NCBI GenBank assembly: GCA_028726605.1
Contig: JAQYPV010000014.1
Location: forward strand, 24,236 to 88,235
Direction of reading: 5' to 3'
DNA length: 64,000 nt
From: Peptoniphilaceae bacterium
GTDB lineage: Bacteria; Bacillota; Clostridia; Tissierellales; Peptoniphilaceae
The translations under genes were made by a program, and so were the position numbers. How positions within the stretch are numbered: position 1 is the stretch's first letter; the number at the start of each line of letters is the position of its first letter. The notes beneath the pieces are model-generated. The model made no database searches. It worked only from the letters and a program-made list of their open reading frames with translations, and was not told where the DNA came from. This document shows positions 34,205-43,476 of the stretch, one piece after another.

Positions 34205-35100
34205 AGAGCACAAACACCATGATTCGCTTAAAAGATGAGATGAAGTCCAGGAGCAACAGAAAATGGAAGCGTATATCCGGCAGGGAATCTGACGAAACAT
34301 CAGGCGTTGAGAGGAAGCGTGCCGCAAACTCATTCGTGACGCTCTCAAAGAGCACCGCGCGAGATCCGCCAGGCATTTGGCACGGACAGCCGTTGTTATG
34401 GGCGCTTCTCGGCTTCGTCGGCGGGTTCATCTTCTTGCGAAAAGGGTGGTTCATCGCTGGATCGACAGTCATCGGTTGGTTCTTTGGACGTCGAAAAGCG
34501 AAACGACAGCAAGAGAAACGCGACGCGGAACGGCAACGCCGCGACTTTCGTCGCTTTTTGGAGGCGCTGGCGCCGCGCCTGGATGCGGGAAGCAATATCG
34601 TCGAGGCTTTGCGCTTTGCCTATACCGAGGTCACTCAGCAAGATGAGATGTCTCTCTCACATCCGTTGATGCAACGCATCGGTCAACTTTTGGAAGCGGA
34701 ACAAAACGGCTTGAGCATCAAAAGCGGCATGAAGGAAATTGCCGCCCATAACGGCGATTGGATGATCACGAGTTATTTCGAGAGCATGATTATCGGCATG
34801 GTGCAGGGCGCGGACCTCGGAGCGCTCTCGAACGCCTATTTGCGCATTTTGGTCGAAGAAGAGCAGCTGAAAAGCGACCGCGAAGCACGCCTCGACGCTG
34901 CCCGGCGCGAGCAGATCATCCTCTTCACCATGCCCTTTCTCTTGCTCGCCGTTATGCAGTTGACAGGCCTCGTTTCGAATGAATACCGATTGCTCGACTA
35001 CGTGATGCGCCTCGTCTTCGCCGTGCTCTACGGCGCGGCCTGGATCTGGAGCCGTAGCATTTTGGAGACCAGCGGCCTCGCGACCCGGGGTGAGAAGTGA
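34201..35100 (+). CDS. tadB: Tad inner-membrane platform protein TadB-like
   Basis: 299 residues with paired N-terminal membrane segments (LLWALLGFVGGFIFL and WFIAGSTVIGWFFG, about 65-105), a cytoplasmic GspF/T2SSF domain (FRRFLEALAPRLDAGSNIVEAL onward, about 120-240) and two C-terminal membrane segments. An unusually long, basic N-terminal tail precedes the membrane part. TadB and TadC form the platform on which TadA acts. Start overlaps tadA (ATGA). Confidence 0.88.
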   Translation: MKSTNTMIRLKDEMKSRSNRKWKRISGRESDETSGVERKRAANSFVTLSKSTARDPPGIWHGQPLLWALLGFVGGFIFLRKGWFIAGSTVIGWFFGRRKAKRQQEKRDAERQRRDFRRFLEALAPRLDAGSNIVEALRFAYTEVTQQDEMSLSHPLMQRIGQLLEAEQNGLSIKSGMKEIAAHNGDWMITSYFESMIIGMVQGADLGALSNAYLRILVEEEQLKSDREARLDAARREQIILFTMPFLLLAVMQLTGLVSNEYRLLDYVMRLVFAVLYGAAWIWSRSILETSGLATRGEK

Positions 35101-35116
35101 GAATGCGGAGGAATGT

Positions 35117-35977
35117 ATGGAAATCATGCGGTTCATCGTCGCGTCGATCGGCCTCTTGGCGTGGATGATGCTCGCGATGCACGCGAAAAGGGAGGCCCGA
35201 CGCGGCGCCCATCCGCTTCTCACTCATTTGGCCCCCTTTCCGGTGGATGTTCTCGCGTGGGGGAATCCGGGAGGTCTGCGGCTTATCGAGCTATGGGGCG
35301 GATTTGACGCCTTGCCGGGCTTCGAGCAGAAGCGGGAGGCGTTAAGCGTCATCGTGGATCCCTTCGCCGTCGAAGAGCGCCTCATCAGCGAAGAATGTCT
35401 CGTCTGGCGCGATGTCTTCCTCTTGCTGCCCTTCGGTGCGCCACTCTTGATCGCACAGCCCTTTTGGCTCATCTTCTGGCTCGCGGGTCTGATGCTGCGC
35501 GTCGTGGGCAGCTCGTATTCTTTACAGCGCAAAGCGCGGACGCGAGAGCGGGAAGTAGCGGAGGCTCTGGGGGACGTGCTCACCCGTCTCATCCTCTCGC
35601 TCCATGCGGGGACTCTGCCTGTCGTGGCCTGGAATGCCGTCGCTCAAGAAGGCAATACGCCGCTCCATCAGGAAATGCAGCGCGTGTTGCGGCGTGTTGA
35701 AGCGGGCGAATCGTTGCGCGTGGTCGTGGCATCGCTACCCGCGCGGTATCACGTGACGGGTCTTTCCGACATGACGCAGTTATTCGCACAGAGCCTCGAA
35801 TTGGGCGGGGCCGATCTCGCTGACGGCCTCGAGCGCATCCGTTCCCGCCTCTACGCCGAACGGACGCGGCAGTTTGTGGTTGAAGCAGAACGCGCCTCTC
35901 AGCGCATGATGTTTCCCAGTTTGTTGTTATTTGCCGGCATATTACTGCTCGTCATGACGCCGGTCATCGGCCGATGA
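35117..35977 (+). CDS. tadC: Tad inner-membrane platform protein TadC-like
   Basis: 286 residues: an N-terminal membrane segment, a second hydrophobic pair (FLLLPFGAPLLIAQPFWLIF...), a T2SSF domain (AEALGDVLTRLILSLHAGTL) and a C-terminal membrane segment (MFPSLLLFAGILLLVMTPVIG). The ATG at 35117 with a CGGAGGA SD is preferred over GTG 35090, which would overlap tadB. Pairs with TadB. Confidence 0.85.
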   Translation: MEIMRFIVASIGLLAWMMLAMHAKREARRGAHPLLTHLAPFPVDVLAWGNPGGLRLIELWGGFDALPGFEQKREALSVIVDPFAVEERLISEECLVWRDVFLLLPFGAPLLIAQPFWLIFWLAGLMLRVVGSSYSLQRKARTREREVAEALGDVLTRLILSLHAGTLPVVAWNAVAQEGNTPLHQEMQRVLRRVEAGESLRVVVASLPARYHVTGLSDMTQLFAQSLELGGADLADGLERIRSRLYAERTRQFVVEAERASQRMMFPSLLLFAGILLLVMTPVIGR

Positions 35978-36000
35978 GCGAGCGATGAAAGGAGAATTCG

Positions 36001-36252
36001 ATGTATTCTGCGATAAAACCGCTCATCTTGCATCCATTGCGTGAGGCTGTGTGGACCACGCGCCTCAAACTCGCGCGACAACTTCAACAGCTCAACGCGC
36101 AGTGGAAAAGCGAAAAAGGCGAGGTCAACATGGTGGCCATTGTGCTCATCATCTTGGTCGTCCTGGCGCTCGTCGCCATTTTCCGGGACAGCCTCACCAA
36201 TCTGCTGAAGACCCTGTTCGAAAAGATTCAAAACGAGGCGCTGGCGATATGA
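36001..36252 (+). CDS. Flp1-like pilin subunit
   Basis: An 83-residue prepilin-like protein. A basic leader of about 40 residues ends in SEKG and is followed by EVNMVAIVLIILVVLALVAI, an uninterrupted hydrophobic helix like that of the Flp1_like family, then an amphipathic tail (LTNLLKTLFEKIQ). Cleavage is predicted after G40. The glutamate normally at +5 of the mature pilin is not in place (Val there), which is unusual. Likely the main Tad pilus subunit. SD AAAGGAG. Confidence 0.75.
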   Translation: MYSAIKPLILHPLREAVWTTRLKLARQLQQLNAQWKSEKGEVNMVAIVLIILVVLALVAIFRDSLTNLLKTLFEKIQNEALAI

Positions 36253-36695
36253 AAGCCCTGCGTTCTGAGCGCGGCAGTGTCGAAGTCGTCGAAGGATCCA
36301 TCCTCTTTCCCATCGCGTTTCTGGCGGTTTTTCTGTTGCTGTTTTTGGCGTTGTTTCTCTATCGCGATGCGACGCGCGAGGCGTGGATGCGCCGGGCGCT
36401 CACACAACCACCCGATGGAGTCAGTGCCGAAGATCCCCGTCAGACGCCGACGGCAACCGCCTTGGAACAGGTCGATTTTCGCGTCAATGGTCTTTTCTTT
36501 CGCACCATGCACGCCCAATCGAAGGCTGAGCGAAGCGCTTTGACGCCTCTTCGATTCTTTGATATGCGTGAAGATGTGCCAATCGAAATGGAGCGAACGG
36601 CCGTCTGGTCTTCTTCGACACGCAATTTGTGGCGATGGGAAGCCATCAACGGATTTGCACGTCATGCGGCGTCCGACGTCCCAAGCGCCCCTTGA
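36249..36695 (+). CDS. TadE-like minor pseudopilin
   Basis: 148 residues: a short leader SERG, then SVEVVEGSILFPIAFLAVFL, a TadE-type hydrophobic helix with glutamates, and a soluble C-terminal part. It overlaps the pilin gene by ATGA. TadE-type proteins are processed by the prepilin peptidase and act in pilus initiation. Confidence 0.7.
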   Translation: MKALRSERGSVEVVEGSILFPIAFLAVFLLLFLALFLYRDATREAWMRRALTQPPDGVSAEDPRQTPTATALEQVDFRVNGLFFRTMHAQSKAERSALTPLRFFDMREDVPIEMERTAVWSSSTRNLWRWEAINGFARHAASDVPSAP

Positions 36696-36704
36696 GGAGG
36701 TGTT

Positions 36705-39662
36705 ATGAAAAAACGCGAGTGTGAGTTTCGACAAGAACGCGGACTGATCTCTGTCTTTCTGGCGGGCATTTTGCTCTTAACCGTCACGGCGATGGCGGGC
36801 CTCTTCGATTTCGCTCGCGTCGCCAACGCCCGTGCGGAGATGAGAAGCGGGCTGAGGACGGCATCGCACGTCGTGTTATCCGATTTCTACAAACCTCTGG
36901 CCTATGAATTTGGCGTGTTTGCCCATGGAAAGGCGGACGAAGCGGAAAGCGTGGCGCAGCGCGTCATGGATGCGCGCTGGAAGGAGACGAACGGACATGA
37001 ATCCTTCATGCGACCGCGCAAGCCCTTCGTCTCGCTTGCGCCGGTTCCGGATGCACACTTGTCCTCTCCCCGGGTATTGGAAAATCAGATCCTGCAGTAC
37101 ATGGAATGGCAGCTACCTGGGGCGTTTTTGTCTCGCGCTGCACAGCATCTGAAGTTGTTGTCGCAACTGAGCGATGCCGTGGCCCCGCTGGAGGCCAAAG
37201 TGCGCTATGAAGCGGAACTCCAGGGCGTACAGGAACGGATGAACGACGCCTATCGCCAAATCGAGCGCCTGGCTGGAGAAAAAATGCCGAACGGACTCAC
37301 TCCCTTAAGCTCAAGGGAAAGTCCGTCGACAGAAGGACTTTTTACGGGAATTCCGGCTCTCGCGCCGGCGCTGCAAGGGCTTCAAAAAAGTGCGACGGCG
37401 TTGGACCAGTCTCTGGCTCAAAAACTGCAAAGGGCATACGAAAAAAGCGAGGAAGAGGCGCAAGAGACTGACAGTTCAACGATCGCCTTGAGCGGGACCG
37501 ATCGCTTTGCATTACAAAAAGAGTTTGAACGCATGAAGCGGTCGTATACTGACGTCTCACGGTATTTGACGGGTCTTCAAAAGAGCCTCAGTTCAGGACA
37601 GTCGTCTTTACAAAACGCGAGCGACGCCGTTCACGGTCTGGAGGCATCGGCAGAGACATGGCAAAGCGCCATCTCCGCCATGCCCAACGGGACACTGTCA
37701 CAAAACCTGTTCGGCGACTTTCTGGCCGAAACGTCGAATCACGAGACCAAGGGCATGGATGAACTCCGCCTGGAGATGGAACAGTTGGAAAAAACTGCGC
37801 AGAGCGTCTCGACGGCGTGGGAGACCATTCGCGTGGATGGAAAGGCATTCAAAGATCTGACCTTTGATCAGTGGCTCAAAGGCCGATTGAACTCCCTCGA
37901 GGAAGAACAACGTGCGTTTACATTTGACGCGACCGATGTCGACGCGTCGCGCGCGGAAGGGTACCGTTCCGGGGTTCCCATCAGTGACAAAGCGTTCAAA
38001 ACGCAGCAGACGATGCGTCAGCAGGCGGAAAAGGACCGCTCGGGGCTCTTCGAATTCATCGCTGCGTGGGCGAAAAAGCAAAAGGCGATGGCAAGTGCTC
38101 GACACGCGGCGCAGGCTGGACTCCCACAATTTGCGGGCGGGATCGGCGACTGGATTTCTGCCGACGTGCTTTCGCAATACCATACCGATGCCGCGCCACT
38201 TTCGCATGAGAGCACGCCTCTGGTCGAAGTCGGCGGCGAGGCCGCCATGGTGAGCGGCGCGATGGAGAATCTGCACCGGCTCTCCGATGATTTGAAGGGC
38301 TTTTCGCTTACGACGCCACAGGAGCAGGTGAAGCTCGTCACGTATTGGTACGGGATGTTTTCGCATCGGCTGACGGGCATGGGCGACAACGGGCGCCTGA
38401 GCGCATTGTCCCTCAACGGTCTGCCTTTGGACCAACGCCCGCTCTACGGTGCGGAGCTGGAATTCATCCTCCATGGGAGGTCCAGCTGGATGGCCAATTT
38501 GCAACAGACTCAGTGGCGTATCGCATCCATACGTCTCATGGCCAATCTGATTGCCGCTTTTTCCTCCTCCACACTCTACGCGGAGACCTCCCAACTGGCA
38601 TTTGCGCTCGCCGGGTGGACAGGCTTTGCCGTTCCGTTCGTGCAGTCGGCCCTTTTGACGCTGCTCGCCATCGGAGAGACGCATTTGGACATGCAGGCGC
38701 TCTTAGCCGGCGAAGCGGTGGCGATGATGAAGACGGATGAGACGTGGCAGTTCTCGCTGAACGGCATCAGAAAGCTCTCGCATGAAGCGGTCGCCGATGT
38801 CTTTGACTACGCCGAAGATGAGTTGCTCGCTGGGGTGGAGGCCGGCGGCGCCGTCTTGACCGAAAGCATGAACAAGATGCGTCAACAGGCGGTGACTGCG
38901 GCTCGCGCCGCCTTTGAGCGTCCGATTCTGACTTATGCCGAGCGTCTGTTGATGGCGACGGAACCTTGGGAAGTACAGGACCTCGAAGGTAAAATTGGGT
39001 CCGCGCTCTCCGCCTTGCAGTCTCGTTCAGGATCCGGAGTCGTCGCTGCGGCAGTGTCCCAAGCCTACGCCACACTAAGAGGGCAGAGCGGCGCCATCGC
39101 TCAAGCGGTCTTGAATGCCCAAAGCGTCAAAAGAGAAAGCGGCGAGGAGACGAGCGGCGCGCTTGAGAGCCTGAACGGAGCACTTCGGCCCATTCTTCAA
39201 AACGCGGGTTCGGGACTGGATGCGGTCGTTGAGAAAGAGACGGCGGCCCTATCTCAAGGCATCTCGAACCTCCGCGCGAATGCGCAGGGAAATGTCGATC
39301 AGAAGATAGACGAATGGCTCGACCGTTTTCACGCACAGTTGGGAACCGGAAGCGATATTCCGGCGGCGAGTGGCGGCCTCAAAATGGACTATGGCGACTA
39401 CGTTTTGCTCCTGCTCGTCATGTACAGTTCGACGGCCCGGGGCAAAAACGCCATGCTGTCGCAGACCGCACAACTCATGCAGGCTGAGACGAAGGCCCCT
39501 GCTCTCACCGAGGCGCCCACGGCATTCACGTGGGAGTTAAATGCAGAAGTTCACACCTTGTTTTTAGAGGCACTCGGCGTGCGTTCGGATCCGGTTCTTT
39601 CCTTTCGTGAGAGCTGGGAAGAGGGATATGGGCGCATGGCGGTGGCGGGAGGCGCGTCATGA
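36705..39662 (+). CDS. Large TadG-like protein (DUF5702-type)
   Basis: A 985-residue protein with a prepilin-like N-terminus (QERGLISVFLAGILLLTVTA) and a following block SHVVLSDFYKPLAYEFGVF that matches DUF5702 proteins found in Gram-positive Tad loci. Most of the rest is predicted alpha-helical with coiled-coil stretches, and a hydrophobic pair lies near residues 610-670. It probably lies largely outside the membrane and could bridge the pilus base and the thick wall; that role is inferred. It overlaps the next gene (ATGA). Confidence 0.75.
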   Translation: MKKRECEFRQERGLISVFLAGILLLTVTAMAGLFDFARVANARAEMRSGLRTASHVVLSDFYKPLAYEFGVFAHGKADEAESVAQRVMDARWKETNGHESFMRPRKPFVSLAPVPDAHLSSPRVLENQILQYMEWQLPGAFLSRAAQHLKLLSQLSDAVAPLEAKVRYEAELQGVQERMNDAYRQIERLAGEKMPNGLTPLSSRESPSTEGLFTGIPALAPALQGLQKSATALDQSLAQKLQRAYEKSEEEAQETDSSTIALSGTDRFALQKEFERMKRSYTDVSRYLTGLQKSLSSGQSSLQNASDAVHGLEASAETWQSAISAMPNGTLSQNLFGDFLAETSNHETKGMDELRLEMEQLEKTAQSVSTAWETIRVDGKAFKDLTFDQWLKGRLNSLEEEQRAFTFDATDVDASRAEGYRSGVPISDKAFKTQQTMRQQAEKDRSGLFEFIAAWAKKQKAMASARHAAQAGLPQFAGGIGDWISADVLSQYHTDAAPLSHESTPLVEVGGEAAMVSGAMENLHRLSDDLKGFSLTTPQEQVKLVTYWYGMFSHRLTGMGDNGRLSALSLNGLPLDQRPLYGAELEFILHGRSSWMANLQQTQWRIASIRLMANLIAAFSSSTLYAETSQLAFALAGWTGFAVPFVQSALLTLLAIGETHLDMQALLAGEAVAMMKTDETWQFSLNGIRKLSHEAVADVFDYAEDELLAGVEAGGAVLTESMNKMRQQAVTAARAAFERPILTYAERLLMATEPWEVQDLEGKIGSALSALQSRSGSGVVAAAVSQAYATLRGQSGAIAQAVLNAQSVKRESGEETSGALESLNGALRPILQNAGSGLDAVVEKETAALSQGISNLRANAQGNVDQKIDEWLDRFHAQLGTGSDIPAASGGLKMDYGDYVLLLLVMYSSTARGKNAMLSQTAQLMQAETKAPALTEAPTAFTWELNAEVHTLFLEALGVRSDPVLSFRESWEEGYGRMAVAGGAS

Positions 39663-40759
39663 TGCGGTGGCGTGATGCGAGAGGCGTGATGACCGTCGAG
39701 GCGTCCTTGGTTTTGAGCCTGTTCATCCTGGCCATGATCTCTTGGATATTGTTGACGAACCTGCTCACCACAGAAGCCATGATGCAGCAGGCGTTGGATC
39801 AGGCGGCCCTACGGGTGGCCGATCACTTGTCGGCGGTGCACACGCTGACGGGAAATGAAGGCGCGGTGGGAAAATTCGCCGAGGCGATGCAGCTCAAGCG
39901 TCCCGACGTCCCCGTGGGAAATGTCGTCGAGGAAGTGATCGCCGATCTGGGAGCGACGATCGACAGTCACGATCAGGTGTCCCATTTCTACGGACGGGGG
40001 ACGGGCCTGCCGCAGGCGATTCGAGATCAGCGCTTCTCGGCGGATGTCGACGACGCTCTGGATGAACTGACGCTGGATTGGGAGGCGCGGATGGACCTCC
40101 CCGGACTCTTGCGGCCTTTAGGGCCACTGCAATTGAGGCAGAAGAGCACCGTCGGAATCTGGGTGTTGACAGACGATCCCATCGTCGGGCTCGACGGCGA
40201 CGCAAAGAAAGAAGAGCAAAAGGAGACGCCGACATCAGTGTGGCAACAGCCTCCCTTTTCACGTGGGCGCGTCTTGGTGGAATGGCGGAGGCAGACGTCT
40301 GGCGCACGCCGCATTAAATCGGGTCAGGTGATGGACCTCTACCATTCGGGACGCGAAATCGAATCCGTGATCTCGATGAATCTCTTCGCTCGCACGTACG
40401 CGACGGGGAGCGGCATCGACGTGAAGGGCTATACGTTGAAGTCAGAGGCGATTGAGAAAAACTTGGAATCTAAGGTTAATCAGATCCTCGAGGCAGCGGA
40501 GAAGCGCCCGACTCTCGAGATGGAAGACGGATCGCCAGTGCAGACCGAGGGCGCGGCGCTTCGGCTTTCCGTGATCGTGCCGGAAGAGGCGAAGCACTTT
40601 GAACGGGAATTAAACACCATGGCGCATCAGCTGGAAGAAAAACGCGGCGTGCGCATTCGCTATTACTACCGAGAAAAAGCGCTGTTGCCAAAGGCGGAAG
40701 AACCGGAAGTCCCAAAGGGGGAGGAGGGGCCGGAGGGCGGGAAAGGAGAATCTGAATGA
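39659..40759 (+). CDS. TadE-like protein with large extracytoplasmic domain
   Basis: 366 residues with a TadE-type N-terminus: DARG, then VMTVEASLVLSLFILAMISW, with glutamate at +5 after the predicted cleavage. A large hydrophilic domain follows and ends in a charged Pro/Glu/Gly-rich tail. Start and stop both overlap neighbours by 4 bp, showing strict operon packing. Confidence 0.72.
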   Translation: MMRWRDARGVMTVEASLVLSLFILAMISWILLTNLLTTEAMMQQALDQAALRVADHLSAVHTLTGNEGAVGKFAEAMQLKRPDVPVGNVVEEVIADLGATIDSHDQVSHFYGRGTGLPQAIRDQRFSADVDDALDELTLDWEARMDLPGLLRPLGPLQLRQKSTVGIWVLTDDPIVGLDGDAKKEEQKETPTSVWQQPPFSRGRVLVEWRRQTSGARRIKSGQVMDLYHSGREIESVISMNLFARTYATGSGIDVKGYTLKSEAIEKNLESKVNQILEAAEKRPTLEMEDGSPVQTEGAALRLSVIVPEEAKHFERELNTMAHQLEEKRGVRIRYYYREKALLPKAEEPEVPKGEEGPEGGKGESE

Positions 40760-41658
40760 GACGATTCAAGCGACTTCAGAGAATTGGAAACGCCTGTTTT
40801 ACGGGGTTCTATTTCATTTTGATGCCCGCCCTGTGTCTCCTGCTCTTTTTTGGCGCCTTGCGTGAAAGAACGCGGGCTTCAGAGATTGTGATGCGCCGCC
40901 GCAACGAGGTCTCTGCACTCATCCAGGCCGATCTGCCGAAAGAGGCGCTCTCCGTCCTGCGCGAAGGAGACATTCGCGAAGACGACGATGCCAGCCTCTT
41001 TTTCGAAGCGGCGCTCGCCGACCACCGCTTCGCCCTGGCGGAGGACATTCTCAACGCTGCCGGCGCTCTCCAAAATGAAGCCCATGTGGAACAATTGGTC
41101 GTGGCGCTCAACGATGATAAACAGGCGGCGGAAGCGTGGCGAGTGCTCCACGAGAGAGAGCAGATGGTGACGGACGAAAAGCAGATGTTTCTGGCGACGG
41201 CGCTCTTGCAAGACGTCGAAGAAAGTCCCCTCAATGGACAGTTCGTCGCCGGGTGGTTCCACGACGGCCTCTGCATTTTACGTGACGATGAAGGGTTCTA
41301 TCTGGCGCGCGCGGACGGCGCTTCCATTGACACATCGCGCTACGCCGCGCTCGTCGCCGATGAAAAGGGATTTATCGCACAGAAAGGCGAGGTGTGGATT
41401 CGGCTGGATCCTTGGGGAAAATTCGAGAGTGTCACGACGCCACCAGGAGAACTGAGTGAGGCGGTCGTCCAAGAGAATCAGTGGGTCAAAGTGGGAAAAA
41501 AGGAGGAGGGGGTGAGCTTTTATCTAGGGGATCGCGATTTGGACTTTCCCGTCTACGAGAAAGTTTCGCGCGTGAGCCCTTTGGGGGTGGCATATGCGTT
41601 TTCCGAAGGCCGATGGTCGCGTTTGCGCTTCAACGCATTGCGGGAGGGAGGAACTTAA
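40756..41658 (+). CDS. Membrane-anchored protein of unknown function closing the Tad operon
   Basis: 300 residues: a basic N-terminus, one membrane segment (FYFILMPALCLLLFFGAL, about 18-35), a helical repeat-like region (about 50-160; TPR-like but not certain) and a C-terminal part rich in beta strands (about 165-300). I do not recognise the family. The 4-bp overlap ties it to the Tad operon. Confidence 0.7.
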   Translation: MRRFKRLQRIGNACFTGFYFILMPALCLLLFFGALRERTRASEIVMRRRNEVSALIQADLPKEALSVLREGDIREDDDASLFFEAALADHRFALAEDILNAAGALQNEAHVEQLVVALNDDKQAAEAWRVLHEREQMVTDEKQMFLATALLQDVEESPLNGQFVAGWFHDGLCILRDDEGFYLARADGASIDTSRYAALVADEKGFIAQKGEVWIRLDPWGKFESVTTPPGELSEAVVQENQWVKVGKKEEGVSFYLGDRDLDFPVYEKVSRVSPLGVAYAFSEGRWSRLRFNALREGGT

Positions 41659-41666
41659 AATAGAAT
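41638..41666 (+). promoter_or_regulatory. Probable promoter of nadD-yqeK
   Basis: TTGCGG, 17 bp, TAGAAT, spanning the end of the preceding gene and lying 45 bp before the GTG start. Confidence 0.5.
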
Positions 41667-41710
41667 AAAGGCGTAGACGAGGGCGGCCTTCGACGCGGGA
41701 GGAGTGACGA

Positions 41711-42961
41711 GTGGACGAGACGAATTGTGGCATTGGCATTTTGGGCGGAACGTTTGATCCTGTGCATCGCGGACATCTGCAACTGGCGCAAAACGCGGCA
41801 GAGGCATTGCATTTAAAACGCGTCTTTTTTATTCCAGCCTATGCACCCCCACATAAACAGAATCGGGAAGAGAACGCGGATCATCGCCTGCGCATGTTAG
41901 AGTTGGCTGTGGAGGACGAACCTCTCTTCTGCGTGGACGACCGGGAGATGCGCGCGCATCAGACTAATTACACCGTGCACACGATACAGAGTCTTCAGGC
42001 AGAAATGCCCGATGAACACTTCTACTTTATCTTGGGCGAGGACAGTTTGAGACAGATTCGCACGTGGTATCACTGGGAAGAATTACTTTCCCTGGTGGAC
42101 GTGGTCGTGAGTTCAAGGCCCGGCGTCGATGGCGATGTGCAAAAAGAGGTGGACGTCCTGAATGCCTTGGGCTACCACGTCTTGGTGGCGGACGGCCCGC
42201 AGCTGGACATTTCGTCGACCATGATTCGAGAGCGCATCGCCACAGGGCGTGGCATACGCCAGTTGGTGCCGGAGAAGGTCGAGCGCTACATGCGAAGCTA
42301 TGGGCTTTATACAGCAGACGAAGAGCGCATTGATGCTGACTTCTTACAAGGCGTCCTTGCGGAGTCTTTGGACTTTTTGGATCACAAGCCCTATTCCGGC
42401 TGGGCGAAACGATTAAAGAAGACGCTTCGCCCTTCGCGCTATCGCCATACGCTGGGCGTGGTGCGCAGCGCGGCGTTTCTCGCGCGTCGTTACGGCGTCG
42501 ATGTCGAAAAGGCGCGTCTCGCGGCACTTTTGCACGATTGTGCGAAGCACAATGAGCGAATGTATTTTGACCGACTCGTCGCGTGTGGTCGGCTGAGCGA
42601 AGAGGACTGGCACCCATCTCCGGTTTTTCACGCGACGCTCGGCGCCTTGGTCGCTGAGGAGTTTTTCGAGGTGGACGATGGGGAGATCATCCACGCCATT
42701 GCGGGCCACACGACCGGCTTCCCGGAGATGTCCCTCTTGGATCAACTGATCTATTTGGCCGACGCCATCGAGCCGGGGCGAGACTATCCGGGCGTCATGG
42801 CGCTCCGCGAAGAGGCGATGCGTTCTCTGCAAGGGGCCGTCTTCACGTCCATGAACGACCAACTCATTCACTTGCTGCAAACGCGCCAGTACATCGAGAC
42901 GATGTCGCTCACCAGTCGCAACGGAATCTGGATGCAGGCAAAAGCTGAAGCGAGCCGATGA
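41711..42961 (+). CDS. nadD: Fused NadD nicotinate-nucleotide adenylyltransferase and YqeK HD-domain hydrolase
   Basis: A single 416-residue frame. Residues 1-205 are NadD, which makes deamido-NAD from NaMN and ATP (ILGGTFDPVHRGHLQLA with the nucleotidyltransferase HxGH; ISSTMIRERIATG). Residues from about 220 are YqeK, an HD-domain protein that hydrolyses Ap4A symmetrically in characterised members (RHTLGVVRSA, LLHDCAKH, IAGHTTGFPEMSLLDQLIYL, DAIEPGR). These are usually two adjacent genes. The GTG start has a GGGAGGA SD. No frameshift is needed to read through the junction. Confidence 0.92.
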   Translation: MDETNCGIGILGGTFDPVHRGHLQLAQNAAEALHLKRVFFIPAYAPPHKQNREENADHRLRMLELAVEDEPLFCVDDREMRAHQTNYTVHTIQSLQAEMPDEHFYFILGEDSLRQIRTWYHWEELLSLVDVVVSSRPGVDGDVQKEVDVLNALGYHVLVADGPQLDISSTMIRERIATGRGIRQLVPEKVERYMRSYGLYTADEERIDADFLQGVLAESLDFLDHKPYSGWAKRLKKTLRPSRYRHTLGVVRSAAFLARRYGVDVEKARLAALLHDCAKHNERMYFDRLVACGRLSEEDWHPSPVFHATLGALVAEEFFEVDDGEIIHAIAGHTTGFPEMSLLDQLIYLADAIEPGRDYPGVMALREEAMRSLQGAVFTSMNDQLIHLLQTRQYIETMSLTSRNGIWMQAKAEASR

Positions 42962-43143
42962 GGGTTCCATATCGATCAATCCGGAGTCATCGTCATGCGT
43001 CGCTCCCATCTGCGATCGACATCAGTCGATCAAACCGGGGACTTTTCGTATCGAGGGGATTGACGCAACGAAACTGAAAGCACTCAAAAAATTATCACTG
43101 ACAAGATGTTGAAGATAACAGCCGGAACGGCAAAGGGGGATTT

Positions 43144-43476
43144 GTGACAGACCATGCACTCGCTGACAAGCGCAATGAAATCATTTTAAAGACGGCAGAC
43201 GACAAACTCGCTCGTGATGTGCGCACCATTCCCATTCGAGAGGAGGCAGGCATCGCCGATACGTTCATCATCATGACGGGACGCAACAAGAATCACACAC
43301 AGGCGATTGCCGATGCCATCGAAGACAAACTGGCACAAGAGGGTCTGGAAGTGCGCTCTGTGGAAGGCATGCGCGAAGGCGCCTGGATTCTCATGGACTG
43401 TGACGACACCATTGTGCACATCTTCACGCAGTCGGAACGTGAATATTACGATTTGGACGAGCTCTGGGGGAAGTAA
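43144..43476 (+). CDS. rsfS: Ribosomal silencing factor RsfS
   Basis: 110 residues of the RsfS/Iojap family (KLARDVRTIPIREEAGIADT, FIIMTGRNKNHTQAIADAIE, EGAWILMDCDDTIVHIF). It binds ribosomal protein L14 and blocks subunit joining under starvation. The GTG start follows AAAGGGGG. It follows nadD-yqeK as in most Bacillota and overlaps the comEA start by one base. Confidence 0.95.
   Translation: MTDHALADKRNEIILKTADDKLARDVRTIPIREEAGIADTFIIMTGRNKNHTQAIADAIEDKLAQEGLEVRSVEGMREGAWILMDCDDTIVHIFTQSEREYYDLDELWGK

Noticed and set aside
42962..43143. Gene or RNA between nadD-yqeK and rsfS
   Set aside because: No open frame with an SD and no stable hairpin. A LytR-type gene often found here in relatives is absent.
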